Shown one piece after another: positions 23,772-32,312 of a DNA stretch of 59,209 bases. The translations under genes were made by a program, and so were the position numbers. Within the stretch, counting starts at the first letter, position 1. Every line of letters begins with the position of its first letter. The notes under the pieces were generated by a model. That model had not been told where the DNA came from. It was given only the letters and a program-made list of their open reading frames with translations, and did not search any database. Origin of the DNA: an uncultured Sphingomonadales bacterium (GTDB taxonomy: Bacteria; Pseudomonadota; Alphaproteobacteria; Sphingomonadales; Sphingomonadaceae); contig CALCBC010000106.1 in the NCBI GenBank assembly GCA_937898525.1, forward strand, positions 1 through 59,209. Reading direction: 5' to 3'.

Positions 23772-25892
23772 ATGGGACTTGCGAAATGGATCGTCGCCGC
23801 GGGCGCGGCGCTGGCGCTGGCGGGTTGCGGGGATCGCGGATCCGAGGGCGGGATCGACGCCGAGCGGCTGCTGAACGCGGCCGCGGATACCGCCAACTGG
23901 ATCACTTACGGGCGCGACTACGCCGAGCAGCGCTACAGCCCGCTCGACCAGATCAACACCGACAACGTCGGCGAGCTCGGGCTCGCCTGGTACGCCGACC
24001 TCGACACCGCGCGCGGGCAGGAAGGCACGCCGCTGGTGATCGACGGCAAGATCTTCATCACCACCGCGTGGAGCAAGGTGAAGGCCTACGACGCGAGGAC
24101 CGGCGAGCCGCTGTGGGCCTACGACCCGAAAGTGCCGGGCGAGACCGCGCCGAAGGCGTGCTGCGACGTGGTCAACCGCGGCCTGGCCGCGTGGGGCGAC
24201 AAGCTCTATTTCGGCACGCTTGACGGACGGCTGGTCGCGCTCGACCGCGAGACCGGCGAGGAAGCCTGGTCGGTGGTCACCGTCGACCAGTCCAAGCCCT
24301 ACACGATCACCGGCGCTCCGCGCGTGATCGACGGCAAGGTGATCATCGGCAACGGCGGCGCCGAGTACGGCGTGCGCGGCTACGTCACCGCCTACGACGC
24401 CGAGAGCGGCGACCAGCTGTGGCGGTTCTTCACGATCCCCGGTGCACCGGGCGAGGACGGGGACAACGAGCCCGAGTACCTGAAGAAGGCGCGCGCGACC
24501 TGGAACGGCGAGTTCTGGAAGCTCGGCGGCGGCGGCACCGTGTGGGACGCGATGGCCTACGACCCCGAGCTCGACCTGCTCTACATCGGCGTCGGAAACG
24601 GCAGCCCGTGGAACCAGGCGATTCGTTCGCCGGGCGGGGGCGACAACCTCTACCTGTCGTCGATCGTCGCCATCCGGCCCGATACCGGCGAGTACGTCTG
24701 GCACTTCCAGGAGACGCCGGGCGAGACCTGGGACTACACCGCGACGCAGCACATCATGCTCGCCGACCTCGAGATCGACGGCAAGGTGCGCAAGGTGCTG
24801 ATGCAGGCGCCGAAGAACGGGTACTTCTACGTACTCGACCGCGCGACCGGCGAGCTGATCAGCGCCGACAATTACGTGCCGCAGAACTGGACCACCGGGA
24901 TCGACATGGCCACCGGGCGTCCGATCGAGAACCCCGAGGCGCGGTTCGACAGGACCGGCCGGCCGTTCGTCGGCACGCCGGGGCCCGGCGGCGGGCACTC
25001 GTGGCAGCCGATGGCGTTCAGCCCGACCGAGCGGCTGGTCTACATCCCGGCGATCGAGTCGGCGTTTCCCTACATCCCCGAGGCCGGGTGGAAGCCCGAT
25101 CCCAACCGGGGCATGAACACCGGGCTCGACCTCGGGGCGGGGGCGATGCCGGCCGACCCTGCGGCGCGCGAAGCCGCCCGGGAGGCGACCAAGGGCGCGC
25201 TGATCGCGTGGGACCCGGTGACCCAGACCGAACGCTGGCGGGTGCCGCACCCGAGCCCGTGGAACGGCGGCCTGCTTTCGACCGGCGGCGGCCTCGTGTT
25301 CCAGGGCAACGCGGGGGGCCGGTTCGTCGCCTACTCGGCGAAGGACGGCAAGGAGCTGTGGTCGTTCTTCGCCCAGACCGGGATCATCGCCCCGCCGATC
25401 ACCTACACGATCGACGGCGAGCAGTACGTCGCGGTGCTGGCCGGCTGGGGCGGCGTGTTCCCGCTCTCGCCGACCGGCTTCCTGACCGAGCAGGCGGGGC
25501 CGCTGCCGAACATCTCGCGGCTGCTGGTGTTCAAGCTCGGCGGAACGGCCGAGCTGCCGCCGGCCCGCGCGCTCGAGCGCCGGCCGCTCGACCCGCCGCC
25601 GTTCACCGGCACCGAAGCGCAGGTCGCGCAGGGCGCCTACGACTTCGGCCGCTACTGCAGCCAGTGCCACAACGACGCGGCGATCGGATCGACCGTGCTG
25701 CCCGACCTGCGGCGCAGCGCGGCACTGGAGAACCGCGATACCTGGCAGGCGATCGTCCACGACGGCGCGCTCACCGACAACGGCATGGTCAGCTTCGCGC
25801 CCTCGCTGAGCCGCGAGCGGATCGAGGGCATTCGCCAGTACGTGATCAAGCGGGCCCACGAGGACAAGGCGCTCGAGGGCCGCGGCGCGTGA
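23772..25892 (+). CDS. PQQ-dependent quinohaemoprotein alcohol dehydrogenase (lipoprotein)
   Basis: A 706-residue periplasmic type II-like alcohol dehydrogenase: eight-bladed PQQ propeller plus C-terminal cytochrome c. The signal peptide ends in a lipobox (LALAGC), so the protein should be membrane-anchored. The adjacent Cys130-Cys131 pair that forms the ring disulfide over PQQ is present. The catalytic Asp321 is in WDYT; Thr at Asp+2 instead of Asp argues for Ca2+ rather than a lanthanide. Haem motif CSQCH (Cys629, Cys632, His633) and a likely Met ligand in NGMVSF. Forms an overlapping pair with the next gene. Confidence 0.93.
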   Translation: MGLAKWIVAAGAALALAGCGDRGSEGGIDAERLLNAAADTANWITYGRDYAEQRYSPLDQINTDNVGELGLAWYADLDTARGQEGTPLVIDGKIFITTAWSKVKAYDARTGEPLWAYDPKVPGETAPKACCDVVNRGLAAWGDKLYFGTLDGRLVALDRETGEEAWSVVTVDQSKPYTITGAPRVIDGKVIIGNGGAEYGVRGYVTAYDAESGDQLWRFFTIPGAPGEDGDNEPEYLKKARATWNGEFWKLGGGGTVWDAMAYDPELDLLYIGVGNGSPWNQAIRSPGGGDNLYLSSIVAIRPDTGEYVWHFQETPGETWDYTATQHIMLADLEIDGKVRKVLMQAPKNGYFYVLDRATGELISADNYVPQNWTTGIDMATGRPIENPEARFDRTGRPFVGTPGPGGGHSWQPMAFSPTERLVYIPAIESAFPYIPEAGWKPDPNRGMNTGLDLGAGAMPADPAAREAAREATKGALIAWDPVTQTERWRVPHPSPWNGGLLSTGGGLVFQGNAGGRFVAYSAKDGKELWSFFAQTGIIAPPITYTIDGEQYVAVLAGWGGVFPLSPTGFLTEQAGPLPNISRLLVFKLGGTAELPPARALERRPLDPPPFTGTEAQVAQGAYDFGRYCSQCHNDAAIGSTVLPDLRRSAALENRDTWQAIVHDGALTDNGMVSFAPSLSRERIEGIRQYVIKRAHEDKALEGRGA

Positions 25893-27997
25893 GACCGATC
25901 GGGCTGCGGGCTCTCGCCCCGCTGGCCCTGTTCGCGGCCGCGGGATGGCCGGCGAACGGGGCCGGGACAGTCGACTCGGCGCTGCTGGCGCAGGGCAGCG
26001 AGGCCGACTGGGCGGCGCACGGGCGCACCTATGCCGAGCAGCGGTGGAGCCCGCTGGCGCAGATCGACGCCGGCAACGTGAGCGCGCTCGGGCTCGCCTG
26101 GTATGCCGACCTCGACACCAACCTGACGCAGGAAGCGACGCCGCTGGCGATCGACGGCAGGATCTACGTCTCGACCGCGTGGTCGAAGGCGTTCGCGTTC
26201 GACGCAGTGACCGGCGAACGGCTGTGGCAGTATGACCCGCAAGTCCCGCGCGAGACGCTGGCCAAGACGTGGGACGCGTTCAACCGCGGCATGGCCGCGT
26301 GGGGCGACAAGCTCTATCTCGCGACGCTCGACGGGCGGCTGATCGCGCTCGACCGCGCGACCGGCAGGCCCGTGTGGAGCGTCACCACGGTCGACCAAAC
26401 GAAGAACTACACGATCAGCGGAGCGCCGCGAATGGCGAACGGCCTGGTCGTTATCGGCAATGCCGGGGCGGACATGGGCGTGCGCGGCTACGTGACCGCC
26501 TACGATGCCGAGACCGGCGAGCAGCGCTGGCGGTTCCATACCGTGCCCGACCGGCCGGGGAGCAACGCCGAGGATTACCTCAGGCGCGCCGAGGCGACGT
26601 GGAACGGCGACACCTGGTGGCAGATCGGCGGCGGCGGGACGGTGTGGGACTCGATGGCCTACGACCCCGAACTCGACCTGCTCTACATCGGCGTCGGCAA
26701 CGGCTCGCTGTGGAACCAGGCGCTGCGCTCGCCGGGCGGCGGCGACAACCTCTACACTTCGTCGATCGTGGCGATCCGCGCGAGCACCGGCGAGTACGTC
26801 TGGCACTTCCAGCAGGTGCCGGGCGAGACCTGGGACTACACCGCGACCCAGCACATCGTGCTCGCCGACCTCACGATCGACGGCCGCGTGCGCAAGGTGC
26901 TGATGCAGGCGCCGAAGAACGGCTTCTTCTACGTGATCGACCGCGAGACCGGGCAGTTCATCTCGGGCCGCAACTACGTGCCGGTGAACTGGGCAACCGG
27001 GCTCGATCCCACAACGGGGCGGCCGATCGAGAACCCCGAGGCGCGGTTCGACAGGACCGGCAAGCCAGTGTTCGTGATGCCGAGCGCGCAGGGGGCGCAC
27101 AACTGGCAGCCGATGGCGTGGGATGCGCGCCAGCAGGTGATGTTCATCCCGGCGCAGATCTCGGCCTTTCCCTACGTGCCCGACCCGGCGTGGAAGCCGG
27201 CCGCGCTCGGCTTCAATACCGGGCTCGACCTCGGCGTGCTCGGCGCGCCCGGCGGCCCGGTGCCGGGGCCGGAGGTGATCGAGGCGCTGAACAGCGGCCC
27301 GCCCGGAGCGCTGGTCGCGTGGGACCCGGTGACGCAGAGCGAACGCTGGCGCGTGCGCCACGCAGGCGGGACCAATGGCGGCCTCTTGGCGACCGCGGGC
27401 GGACTGCTGTTCCAGGGCAGCCGCGCGGGGACCTTCTCGGCCTACTCGACGGCCGACGGCCGCGAGCTGTGGTCGTTCGCCGCGCAGACCGGGATACTCG
27501 CGGCGCCGATCACCTTCACCGCCGCAGGCGAGCAGTACGTCGCGGTGCTCGCCGGGGTCGGCGCGAGCAAGCCGGTCGCGCCGGGAATGCCGGCGCTGCC
27601 CAACGTGAGCCGGCTGCTGGTGTTCAAGCTCGGCGGCACCGCGCGGCTGCCCGAGGCGCCACCGGTCCGGCGCTTCGCGGTCGACCCGCCCGCCGAAGTG
27701 CCCGATGCGGCGCGCGTCGCGCAGGGGCGGCGGCACTATTCGAACCATTGCCTGTTCTGCCACCTGCCCGCCGGCGGCCCCGGCCCCGACCTGCGCTTCT
27801 CGGCGGCGCTGCGCGATGCGCAGGCCTGGAAGGCGATCGTCCACGACGGCGCGCTGGCGAAGAGCGGCATGGTCGGCTGGTCGGCAGTGCTCGACCCCGA
27901 CGAGGTGGAGGCGATCCGCGCCTACTTCATCGCCGAGGCGCAGGCCTTTGCCGCGCAGCCGGGCGCGCTGCAGCCGCCGCCCGCGCAGGTCCACTAG
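25889..27997 (+). CDS. PQQ-dependent quinohaemoprotein dehydrogenase, second copy, lacking the vicinal Cys pair
   Basis: A 702-residue close paralogue of the preceding gene. The start is GTG at 25889, overlapping the upstream stop (GTGA). The signal peptide lacks a lipobox, so a soluble periplasmic protein is expected. Catalytic Asp316 lies in WDYT, so Ca2+ use is predicted. The haem motif CLFCH (Cys621, Cys624, His625) and Met in SGMVGW are intact. The adjacent Cys-Cys pair is missing: the matching segment reads KTWDAFNRG. That disulfide normally braces PQQ, so kinetics, electron transfer or substrate may differ. Tandem duplication is the likely origin. Confidence 0.92.
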   Translation: MRPIGLRALAPLALFAAAGWPANGAGTVDSALLAQGSEADWAAHGRTYAEQRWSPLAQIDAGNVSALGLAWYADLDTNLTQEATPLAIDGRIYVSTAWSKAFAFDAVTGERLWQYDPQVPRETLAKTWDAFNRGMAAWGDKLYLATLDGRLIALDRATGRPVWSVTTVDQTKNYTISGAPRMANGLVVIGNAGADMGVRGYVTAYDAETGEQRWRFHTVPDRPGSNAEDYLRRAEATWNGDTWWQIGGGGTVWDSMAYDPELDLLYIGVGNGSLWNQALRSPGGGDNLYTSSIVAIRASTGEYVWHFQQVPGETWDYTATQHIVLADLTIDGRVRKVLMQAPKNGFFYVIDRETGQFISGRNYVPVNWATGLDPTTGRPIENPEARFDRTGKPVFVMPSAQGAHNWQPMAWDARQQVMFIPAQISAFPYVPDPAWKPAALGFNTGLDLGVLGAPGGPVPGPEVIEALNSGPPGALVAWDPVTQSERWRVRHAGGTNGGLLATAGGLLFQGSRAGTFSAYSTADGRELWSFAAQTGILAAPITFTAAGEQYVAVLAGVGASKPVAPGMPALPNVSRLLVFKLGGTARLPEAPPVRRFAVDPPAEVPDAARVAQGRRHYSNHCLFCHLPAGGPGPDLRFSAALRDAQAWKAIVHDGALAKSGMVGWSAVLDPDEVEAIRAYFIAEAQAFAAQPGALQPPPAQVH

Positions 27998-28028
27998 GGC
28001 TGGAACATGGCCGGTGCGCGCGCTATCG

Positions 28029-28040
28029 TAACGGACGTTA
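28029..28040. promoter_or_regulatory. short palindrome upstream of the aldehyde dehydrogenase gene
   Basis: TAACG-GA-CGTTA is a perfect 5-bp inverted repeat located 81 nt before the aldehyde dehydrogenase ATG. It does not fit the 7-5-7 pattern seen elsewhere, so a different regulator is likely if it is functional. Confidence 0.3.
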
Positions 28041-28120
28041 GAATGGCAGCCGCATAGGCAGCCGCCCCCCGCTTTGCTAGACGGCGGCAAACAGATTCGC
28101 CCCGGGAAAGGAGCCCCCAG

Positions 28121-29635
28121 ATGAACGAGATGACCACCATCAACCGCACGCAGCGCGAATATTCCGACGCGGTCAAGAAGGCGCTCGCGCGCAAGCCGCA
28201 GCTCTACATCAACGGCGAGTGGGTCGACAGCTCGGGCGACAAGACGATCGACGTCGAGGATCCGTCGTCGGGCAAGGTGATCTCGAAGTTCGTCGAGGCG
28301 ACCGACAAGGACGTCGACCGCGCGGTCGCCGCGGCGCGTACCGCGTTCGACGACGGCCGCTGGCGCAACCTGCCGCCGATCCAGCGCGAGAAGACGATGC
28401 ACGCGATCGCCGACCTGATCGACGCGCACGCCGACGAGCTGGCCGAGCTCGAGGCGATCGACGTGGGCAAGCCCAAGGGCATGGCGCACGTGGTCGATGT
28501 GCCCGGCGCCGCGGCGCACTTCCGCTACATGGCCGGCTGGGCCGGCAAGATCGGCGGCGAGACCCAGGCGCCCTACTCGATGCCGGGCGGGACGATGTTC
28601 GCCTACACGCTCAAGGAACCGGTCGGCGTCTGCGCGCAGATCGTGCCGTGGAACTTCCCGCTGCTGATGGCGTGCCTCAAGATCGCCCCGGCGCTCGCCG
28701 CGGGCTGCACCACCGTGCTCAAGCCCGCCGAGCAGACCAGCCTGACCGCGCTGCGCCTCGCCGACCTGATCCACGAGGCCGGCGTGCCCGCGGGCGTGGT
28801 CAACATCATCACCGGCTACGGCCACACCGTCGGCGACCGGATGGTCAAGCACCCCGACGTCGACAAGGTCGCGTTCACCGGCTCGACCGAGATCGGCAAG
28901 CTGATCAACCGCAACGCCACCGACACGCTCAAGCACGTCACGCTCGAGCTCGGCGGCAAGAGCCCGGTCGTGGTCATGCCCGACGTCGACCCGGCCGAGA
29001 CCGCCCCGGGAGTGGCCGGCGCGATCTTCTTCAACTCAGGCCAGGTCTGCGTCGCCGGCAGCCGGCTCTACGCGCACAAGAGCGTGTTCGACAAAGTGGT
29101 CGAGGGCATGGCGGCAACCGCCGACTTCTGGGCCCCGCGCCCCTCGCTCGACCCCGACGCGCACATGGGCCCGCTGGTCAGCAAGGAGCAGCACGAGCGC
29201 GTGCTCGGCTACATCGAGGCCGGCAGGCGTGACGGCGCCTCGGTGCTGATGGGCGGCGACGTGCCGAGCAACGACGGCGGCTACTACGTCAACCCGACGA
29301 TCCTCACCGACGTGAACCCGCAGATGAGCGTGGTGCGCGAGGAAATCTTCGGCCCCGTGGTGGTGGCGCAGCGGTTCGAGGACCTCGACGAAGTGGTCAA
29401 GGAAGCCAACGAGACCCGCTACGGCCTCGCCGCCGGCGTGTGGACCAAGGACGTTTCCGCAGCGCACCGGATCGCCAGCAAGCTCCAGGCCGGCACCGTG
29501 TGGGTCAACTGCCACGCGATGATCGACCCGGCGCTGCCGTTCGGCGGCTACAAGGAAAGCGGCATCGGCCACGAGCAGGGCCGGCTCGGGCTCGAGGCGT
29601 ACCTCGAGACCAAGTCGGTGCTGATGAAGCTGTAA
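28121..29635 (+). CDS. NAD(P)+-dependent aldehyde dehydrogenase
   Basis: A 504-residue aldehyde dehydrogenase of the ALDH1/2-like superfamily. Visible landmarks are the PWNFPLLM helix, cofactor motif FTGSTEIGK, catalytic Glu in ELGGKSP, and the Cys nucleophile in NSGQVCVAGSR. It oxidises an aldehyde to a carboxylic acid in the cytoplasm. The ATG at 28121 is preceded by AAAGGAG. It follows the two PQQ alcohol dehydrogenases by 123 nt, which suggests an alcohol-aldehyde-acid sequence for a lignin side chain. A strong terminator follows. Confidence 0.94.
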   Translation: MNEMTTINRTQREYSDAVKKALARKPQLYINGEWVDSSGDKTIDVEDPSSGKVISKFVEATDKDVDRAVAAARTAFDDGRWRNLPPIQREKTMHAIADLIDAHADELAELEAIDVGKPKGMAHVVDVPGAAAHFRYMAGWAGKIGGETQAPYSMPGGTMFAYTLKEPVGVCAQIVPWNFPLLMACLKIAPALAAGCTTVLKPAEQTSLTALRLADLIHEAGVPAGVVNIITGYGHTVGDRMVKHPDVDKVAFTGSTEIGKLINRNATDTLKHVTLELGGKSPVVVMPDVDPAETAPGVAGAIFFNSGQVCVAGSRLYAHKSVFDKVVEGMAATADFWAPRPSLDPDAHMGPLVSKEQHERVLGYIEAGRRDGASVLMGGDVPSNDGGYYVNPTILTDVNPQMSVVREEIFGPVVVAQRFEDLDEVVKEANETRYGLAAGVWTKDVSAAHRIASKLQAGTVWVNCHAMIDPALPFGGYKESGIGHEQGRLGLEAYLETKSVLMKL

Positions 29636-29641
29636 GGACGA

Positions 29642-29668
29642 GGGGGCGGCATGGCCGCCCCCCTTTTT
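29642..29668 (+). terminator. Rho-independent terminator of the aldehyde dehydrogenase gene
   Basis: GGGGGCGGC-atg-GCCGCCCCC followed by CTTTTT, starting 6 nt after the stop codon. A 9-bp G+C-rich stem plus T-run is a standard intrinsic terminator. Confidence 0.9.
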
Positions 29669-29721
29669 CGCTTGGCAGACCTCGCAGCTCTCAAGGAATC
29701 AGCACACCGATCACCACCGAG

Positions 29722-30030
29722 TTGAGTGGCCTGATCGGTGTCGAAAGCGTCCATCACGCAGAGATCGTAAAGACCCTGCAGGCGGCGATCCTTTCCGGCG
29801 ATGCCGCAAACGTTGCGCGGCAATACTGCAGCCCCGACATGTGGGGCGGATCGGGATCGGTTGCGGATCTCATCCTTGATAGACCAGGCGCGCAGAAGCG
29901 CTGTCTCGTATTGCTCTCGAAGCTCAACTCGAAATTTCGCGATGCAGGCATCGAATGCCCGCGAGCCACCCAGTGGACCAGCGTCTTCGATCAATGGTTG
30001 GAACAAGGCGTTTTCGATAGCAGCGAATGA
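29722..30030 (+). CDS. Possible small protein or gene remnant, about 102 aa
   Basis: An open frame runs through the gap between the aldehyde dehydrogenase and CouO-like genes. Its translation looks protein-like (for example IVKTLQAAILSG, LVLLSKLNSKFRDAG, WTSVFDQWLEQGVF), but I recognise no family. The first in-frame start after the terminator is TTG at 29722 with a poor ribosome binding site. Third-position GC is about 65 percent, clearly below the neighbouring genes. It may be a transferred fragment or a decayed gene that lost its own 5' end. The rest of the gap shows nothing else I can name. Confidence 0.3.
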   Translation: MSGLIGVESVHHAEIVKTLQAAILSGDAANVARQYCSPDMWGGSGSVADLILDRPGAQKRCLVLLSKLNSKFRDAGIECPRATQWTSVFDQWLEQGVFDSSE

Positions 30031-30062
30031 CGCTACCGCAGAGCGACCAGAGCCCCGACTAT

Positions 30063-30075
30063 TCCTAAGTTAGGA
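30063..30075. promoter_or_regulatory. palindrome TCCTAA-g-TTAGGA before the CouO-like gene
   Basis: A perfect 13-bp palindrome with a single centre base ends 7 nt before the TTG start at 30083. It could be an operator or limit access to the AGGA ribosome binding site, which lies inside its right arm. Confidence 0.4.
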
Positions 30076-30082
30076 TATTTCC

Positions 30083-30955
30083 TTGCCTATCGACCTTTCG
30101 AAAATCCGCGCCATCGACGTCCACGTCCACGCCGAAGTCTCGTGCCACGATCCCGAAGACCCGGTGATGGGCGAGTTCTTCGATGCCGCGAGCGCCTACT
30201 TCAAGGCGCCGCGCGAGCGGCCCAAGATGCCCGAGGTGATCGAGCTGTACCGCGAGGCGCAGATCGCGCTGGTGCTGTTCACGGTCGACTGCGAGAGTGG
30301 CATGGGCGCCAAGCGCGTCAGCAACTACGAGGTCGCCGAGCAGGCGGCGAAGAACGACGACATCTGCATCGCCTTCGCCTCGATCGACCCGCACAAGGGC
30401 AAGTACGGCGCGCGCGAGGCGCGCGACCTGATCGAGAACCACGGGGTCAAGGGCTTCAAGTTCCACGGCATCGCGCAGAACGCGCACCCGGCGGACCGGA
30501 TGGCCTACCCGATCTACGAGGTGATCAACGAGTACAAGCTGCCGGCGATCTTCCACACCGGCCACTCGGGCATGGGTACCGGGATGCGCGGCGGCGGGGG
30601 CATGCGGCTCAAGTACGGCGAGCCGATGCTGATCGACGACGTCGCGGTCGACTTCCCCGACATGAAGATCATCCTCGCGCATCCGAGCTGGCCGTGGGTC
30701 GACCAGAGCCTCAGCATGGCGCTGCACAAGACCAACGTGTTCATCGACCTCTCGGGCTGGAGTCCGAAGTACTTCCCCAAGCAGGTGATCCAGTACGCAA
30801 ACACGCAGCTCAAGCATAAGATGCTGTTCGGCAGCGACTTCCCGCTGATCCACCCCGACAAGTGGATCTCGACCGCGCAGGAAGTCGGCTTCCGCGAGGA
30901 AGTGATGCCGCTGATCCTCAAGGACAACGCGGCGCGGGTGCTGGGGTTGGCGTGA
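30083..30955 (+). CDS. Amidohydrolase family protein, CouO-like 4-hydroxyphenyl-beta-ketoacyl-CoA hydrolase
   Basis: A 290-residue amidohydrolase-2 TIM barrel. Metal motifs are DVHVHAE (residues 11-17), FKFHGI, FHTGHSG, LAHPSW and FGSDFP. The pattern resembles proteins annotated as 4-hydroxyphenyl-beta-ketoacyl-CoA hydrolase, known as CouO in the Rhodococcus p-coumarate pathway, which removes the side chain of a beta-keto thioester. That would yield a hydroxybenzoate for the demethylation and ring-opening steps. The start is TTG at 30083 with AGGA 7 nt upstream. The assignment is by recognition, not alignment; another hydrolase or decarboxylase role is possible. Confidence 0.75.
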   Translation: MPIDLSKIRAIDVHVHAEVSCHDPEDPVMGEFFDAASAYFKAPRERPKMPEVIELYREAQIALVLFTVDCESGMGAKRVSNYEVAEQAAKNDDICIAFASIDPHKGKYGAREARDLIENHGVKGFKFHGIAQNAHPADRMAYPIYEVINEYKLPAIFHTGHSGMGTGMRGGGGMRLKYGEPMLIDDVAVDFPDMKIILAHPSWPWVDQSLSMALHKTNVFIDLSGWSPKYFPKQVIQYANTQLKHKMLFGSDFPLIHPDKWISTAQEVGFREEVMPLILKDNAARVLGLA

Positions 30956-30984
30956 GGCCCTCGTTTCCGCAGCAGCGGACCCTG

Positions 30985-31092
30985 ATAGAATGATCGCGCA
31001 GAGGACGCAGAGAGGGCGATCTTTCGATCTCTGCGGTCTCTGCGTTCTCTGCGTGAAATCACTATTCGGATCCCCGCTTGCGCGGGAGTGAC
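30985..31092. repeat. inverted-repeat element with CGCAGAG units
   Basis: CGCAGAGGACGCAGAGAG and the inverse CTCTGCGGTCTCTGCGTTCTCTGCG flank a GATC-tttc-GATC centre, forming a long imperfect hairpin. A second hairpin CCCCGC-tt-GCGCGGG follows. This type of CAGAGA-rich repeat occurs widely in intergenic DNA; it carries no gene. Confidence 0.55.
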
Positions 31093-31105
31093 GAGGGAGG
31101 GCCGG

Positions 31106-31564
31106 GTGCGTGATCCTGAGGACATCCGGGCGTGGCAGCGGCTGTCGGAGCGGGTGACGACCTCCGGCCGGCTGCAGGCGCACGATCCGGCGCGGCTGGC
31201 GGCGATCGGGGTGCGGCGGGTGATCAACCTGGCGATGGCGGATCATCCCGAGGCGCTGCCCGGAGCCGAGCAGGCGTTTGCCGACGCGGGCGTGGCCTAC
31301 ACGCATATCCCGGTGCCGTTCGACGCGCCGCGCGAGGAGCACTATCGCGCGTTCGTCCGGGCGCTCGAGGCGGCCGAGGGGCCGGTCCACGTGCACTGCA
31401 TCGCGAACTGGCGCGTCTCGGCGTTTTTCTATCGCTACAACCGCGCTTGCGGGATGCCCGAGCCTGAGGCACGGGCGCTGATGGAGCGGCAATGGTCGCC
31501 GGAACGAAGCGACCATCCGGACGCGCCCGCGTGGGTGCGGTTCATTGGGGAGCAGGAGAGCTGA
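31106..31564 (+). CDS. Dual-specificity phosphatase-like protein with a shortened signature loop
   Basis: A 152-residue protein of the protein-tyrosine/dual-specificity phosphatase fold (DUF442-like). The region GPVHVHCIANWRVS corresponds to the P-loop, but only four residues separate Cys and Arg instead of the usual five (HCx5R). It may therefore be a distinct subfamily with altered chemistry rather than a classical phosphatase. The start is GTG at 31106 with GGGAGG 5 nt upstream; GTG at 31088 lacks such a site. Its stop overlaps the ATG of the SDR gene, so the two are co-translated. Confidence 0.75.
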   Translation: MRDPEDIRAWQRLSERVTTSGRLQAHDPARLAAIGVRRVINLAMADHPEALPGAEQAFADAGVAYTHIPVPFDAPREEHYRAFVRALEAAEGPVHVHCIANWRVSAFFYRYNRACGMPEPEARALMERQWSPERSDHPDAPAWVRFIGEQES

Positions 31565-32310
31565 TGGATTTTCACGGGCAGCACATCGTCGTCACCGGCG
31601 GGTCGAGCGGGATCGGGCTCGTCACCGCGCAACTGCTGGCGAGCCGCGGGGCGCGGGTCTCGCTGATCGCGCGGCGCAAGGAGCTGCTCGACGAGGCGGT
31701 GGCGGGAATCGGCGAGCACGCAGCGGGGTTCGCGGCCGACGTCGGCGACAAGGCGCAGCTCGAGGCCGCGCTCGACGCGGCGGCGGCGCATTTCGGGCCG
31801 GTCCACGGCCTGTTTGCCAACGCCGGGCTGACCGGCGGCTTCACCCCGGCGGTGGCGTTCGACCCGGAGGTGTTCGAGCAGACCATCCGGGTCAACCTGA
31901 CGAGCGTGTTCTGGGCGATCCAGAAAGTGCTGCCGCCTATGATCGAGGCGAAGAGCGGGGTGATCCTCGTCACCGGCTCGATGGGAAGCAAGCGCGGCAT
32001 GGCGATGAACCCGGCCTATATCGCCTCGAAGCACGGCGTGCTCGGGCTGACCCGCGCGATCGCGGTCGAGATGGCGCCGCACGGCGTGCGCGCGAACTGC
32101 ATCATCCCCGGCTTCATCGTCACCGAGGCGCTCGAGCGCATTCCCGACGAGCAGAAGGGCAAGATCGCCGCGCGCGTGCCGCAGCGGCGGATGGGCACGC
32201 CGATGGAACTGGCCGAAGTCGCCGCGTTCCTGCTCAGCGACGCGGCGAGCCACGTCACCGGGCAGGACTGGGCGGTCGACGGCGGGGTGCTCGAGAGCAT
32301 CGAGGTGTGA
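31564..32310 (+). CDS. Short-chain dehydrogenase/reductase
   Basis: A 248-residue classical SDR. Motifs are TGGSSGIG (cofactor), NAG (in FANAGLTGG), the catalytic Ser in TGSMG and YIASK, and a typical C-terminal substrate lid (VTGQDWAVDGG). It probably works on a hydroxy or keto compound such as a hydroxyacyl-CoA or benzylic alcohol. The start overlaps the phosphatase-like gene (ATGA) and has GGAGAG upstream. A repeat-rich 150-bp stretch separates it from the next dehydrogenase gene. Confidence 0.92.
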   Translation: MDFHGQHIVVTGGSSGIGLVTAQLLASRGARVSLIARRKELLDEAVAGIGEHAAGFAADVGDKAQLEAALDAAAAHFGPVHGLFANAGLTGGFTPAVAFDPEVFEQTIRVNLTSVFWAIQKVLPPMIEAKSGVILVTGSMGSKRGMAMNPAYIASKHGVLGLTRAIAVEMAPHGVRANCIIPGFIVTEALERIPDEQKGKIAARVPQRRMGTPMELAEVAAFLLSDAASHVTGQDWAVDGGVLESIEV

Positions 32311-32312
32311 AG

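Noticed and set aside
23772..27997. Lanthanide-dependent (XoxF/ExaF-type) PQQ dehydrogenases
   Set aside because: The residue two places after the catalytic Asp is Thr (WDYT) in both proteins. The lanthanide-coordinating Asp is absent, so Ca2+ use is predicted.
25652..28936. A 1094-codon open frame on the minus strand opposite the PQQ dehydrogenase and aldehyde dehydrogenase genes
   Set aside because: Its translation is a shadow rich in Arg, His, Val and Asp without any domain. The plus-strand genes have clear motifs and start sites. Long antisense frames are expected at this GC content; other examples are opposite ligB-ligC and pyruvate kinase.
30083..30955. LigI (2-pyrone-4,6-dicarboxylate lactonase) for the missing lig step
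   Set aside because: Length and superfamily fit, but the motif pattern resembles CouO-like hydrolases more, and the gene is 25 kb from the lig operon. The call remains open to alignment.
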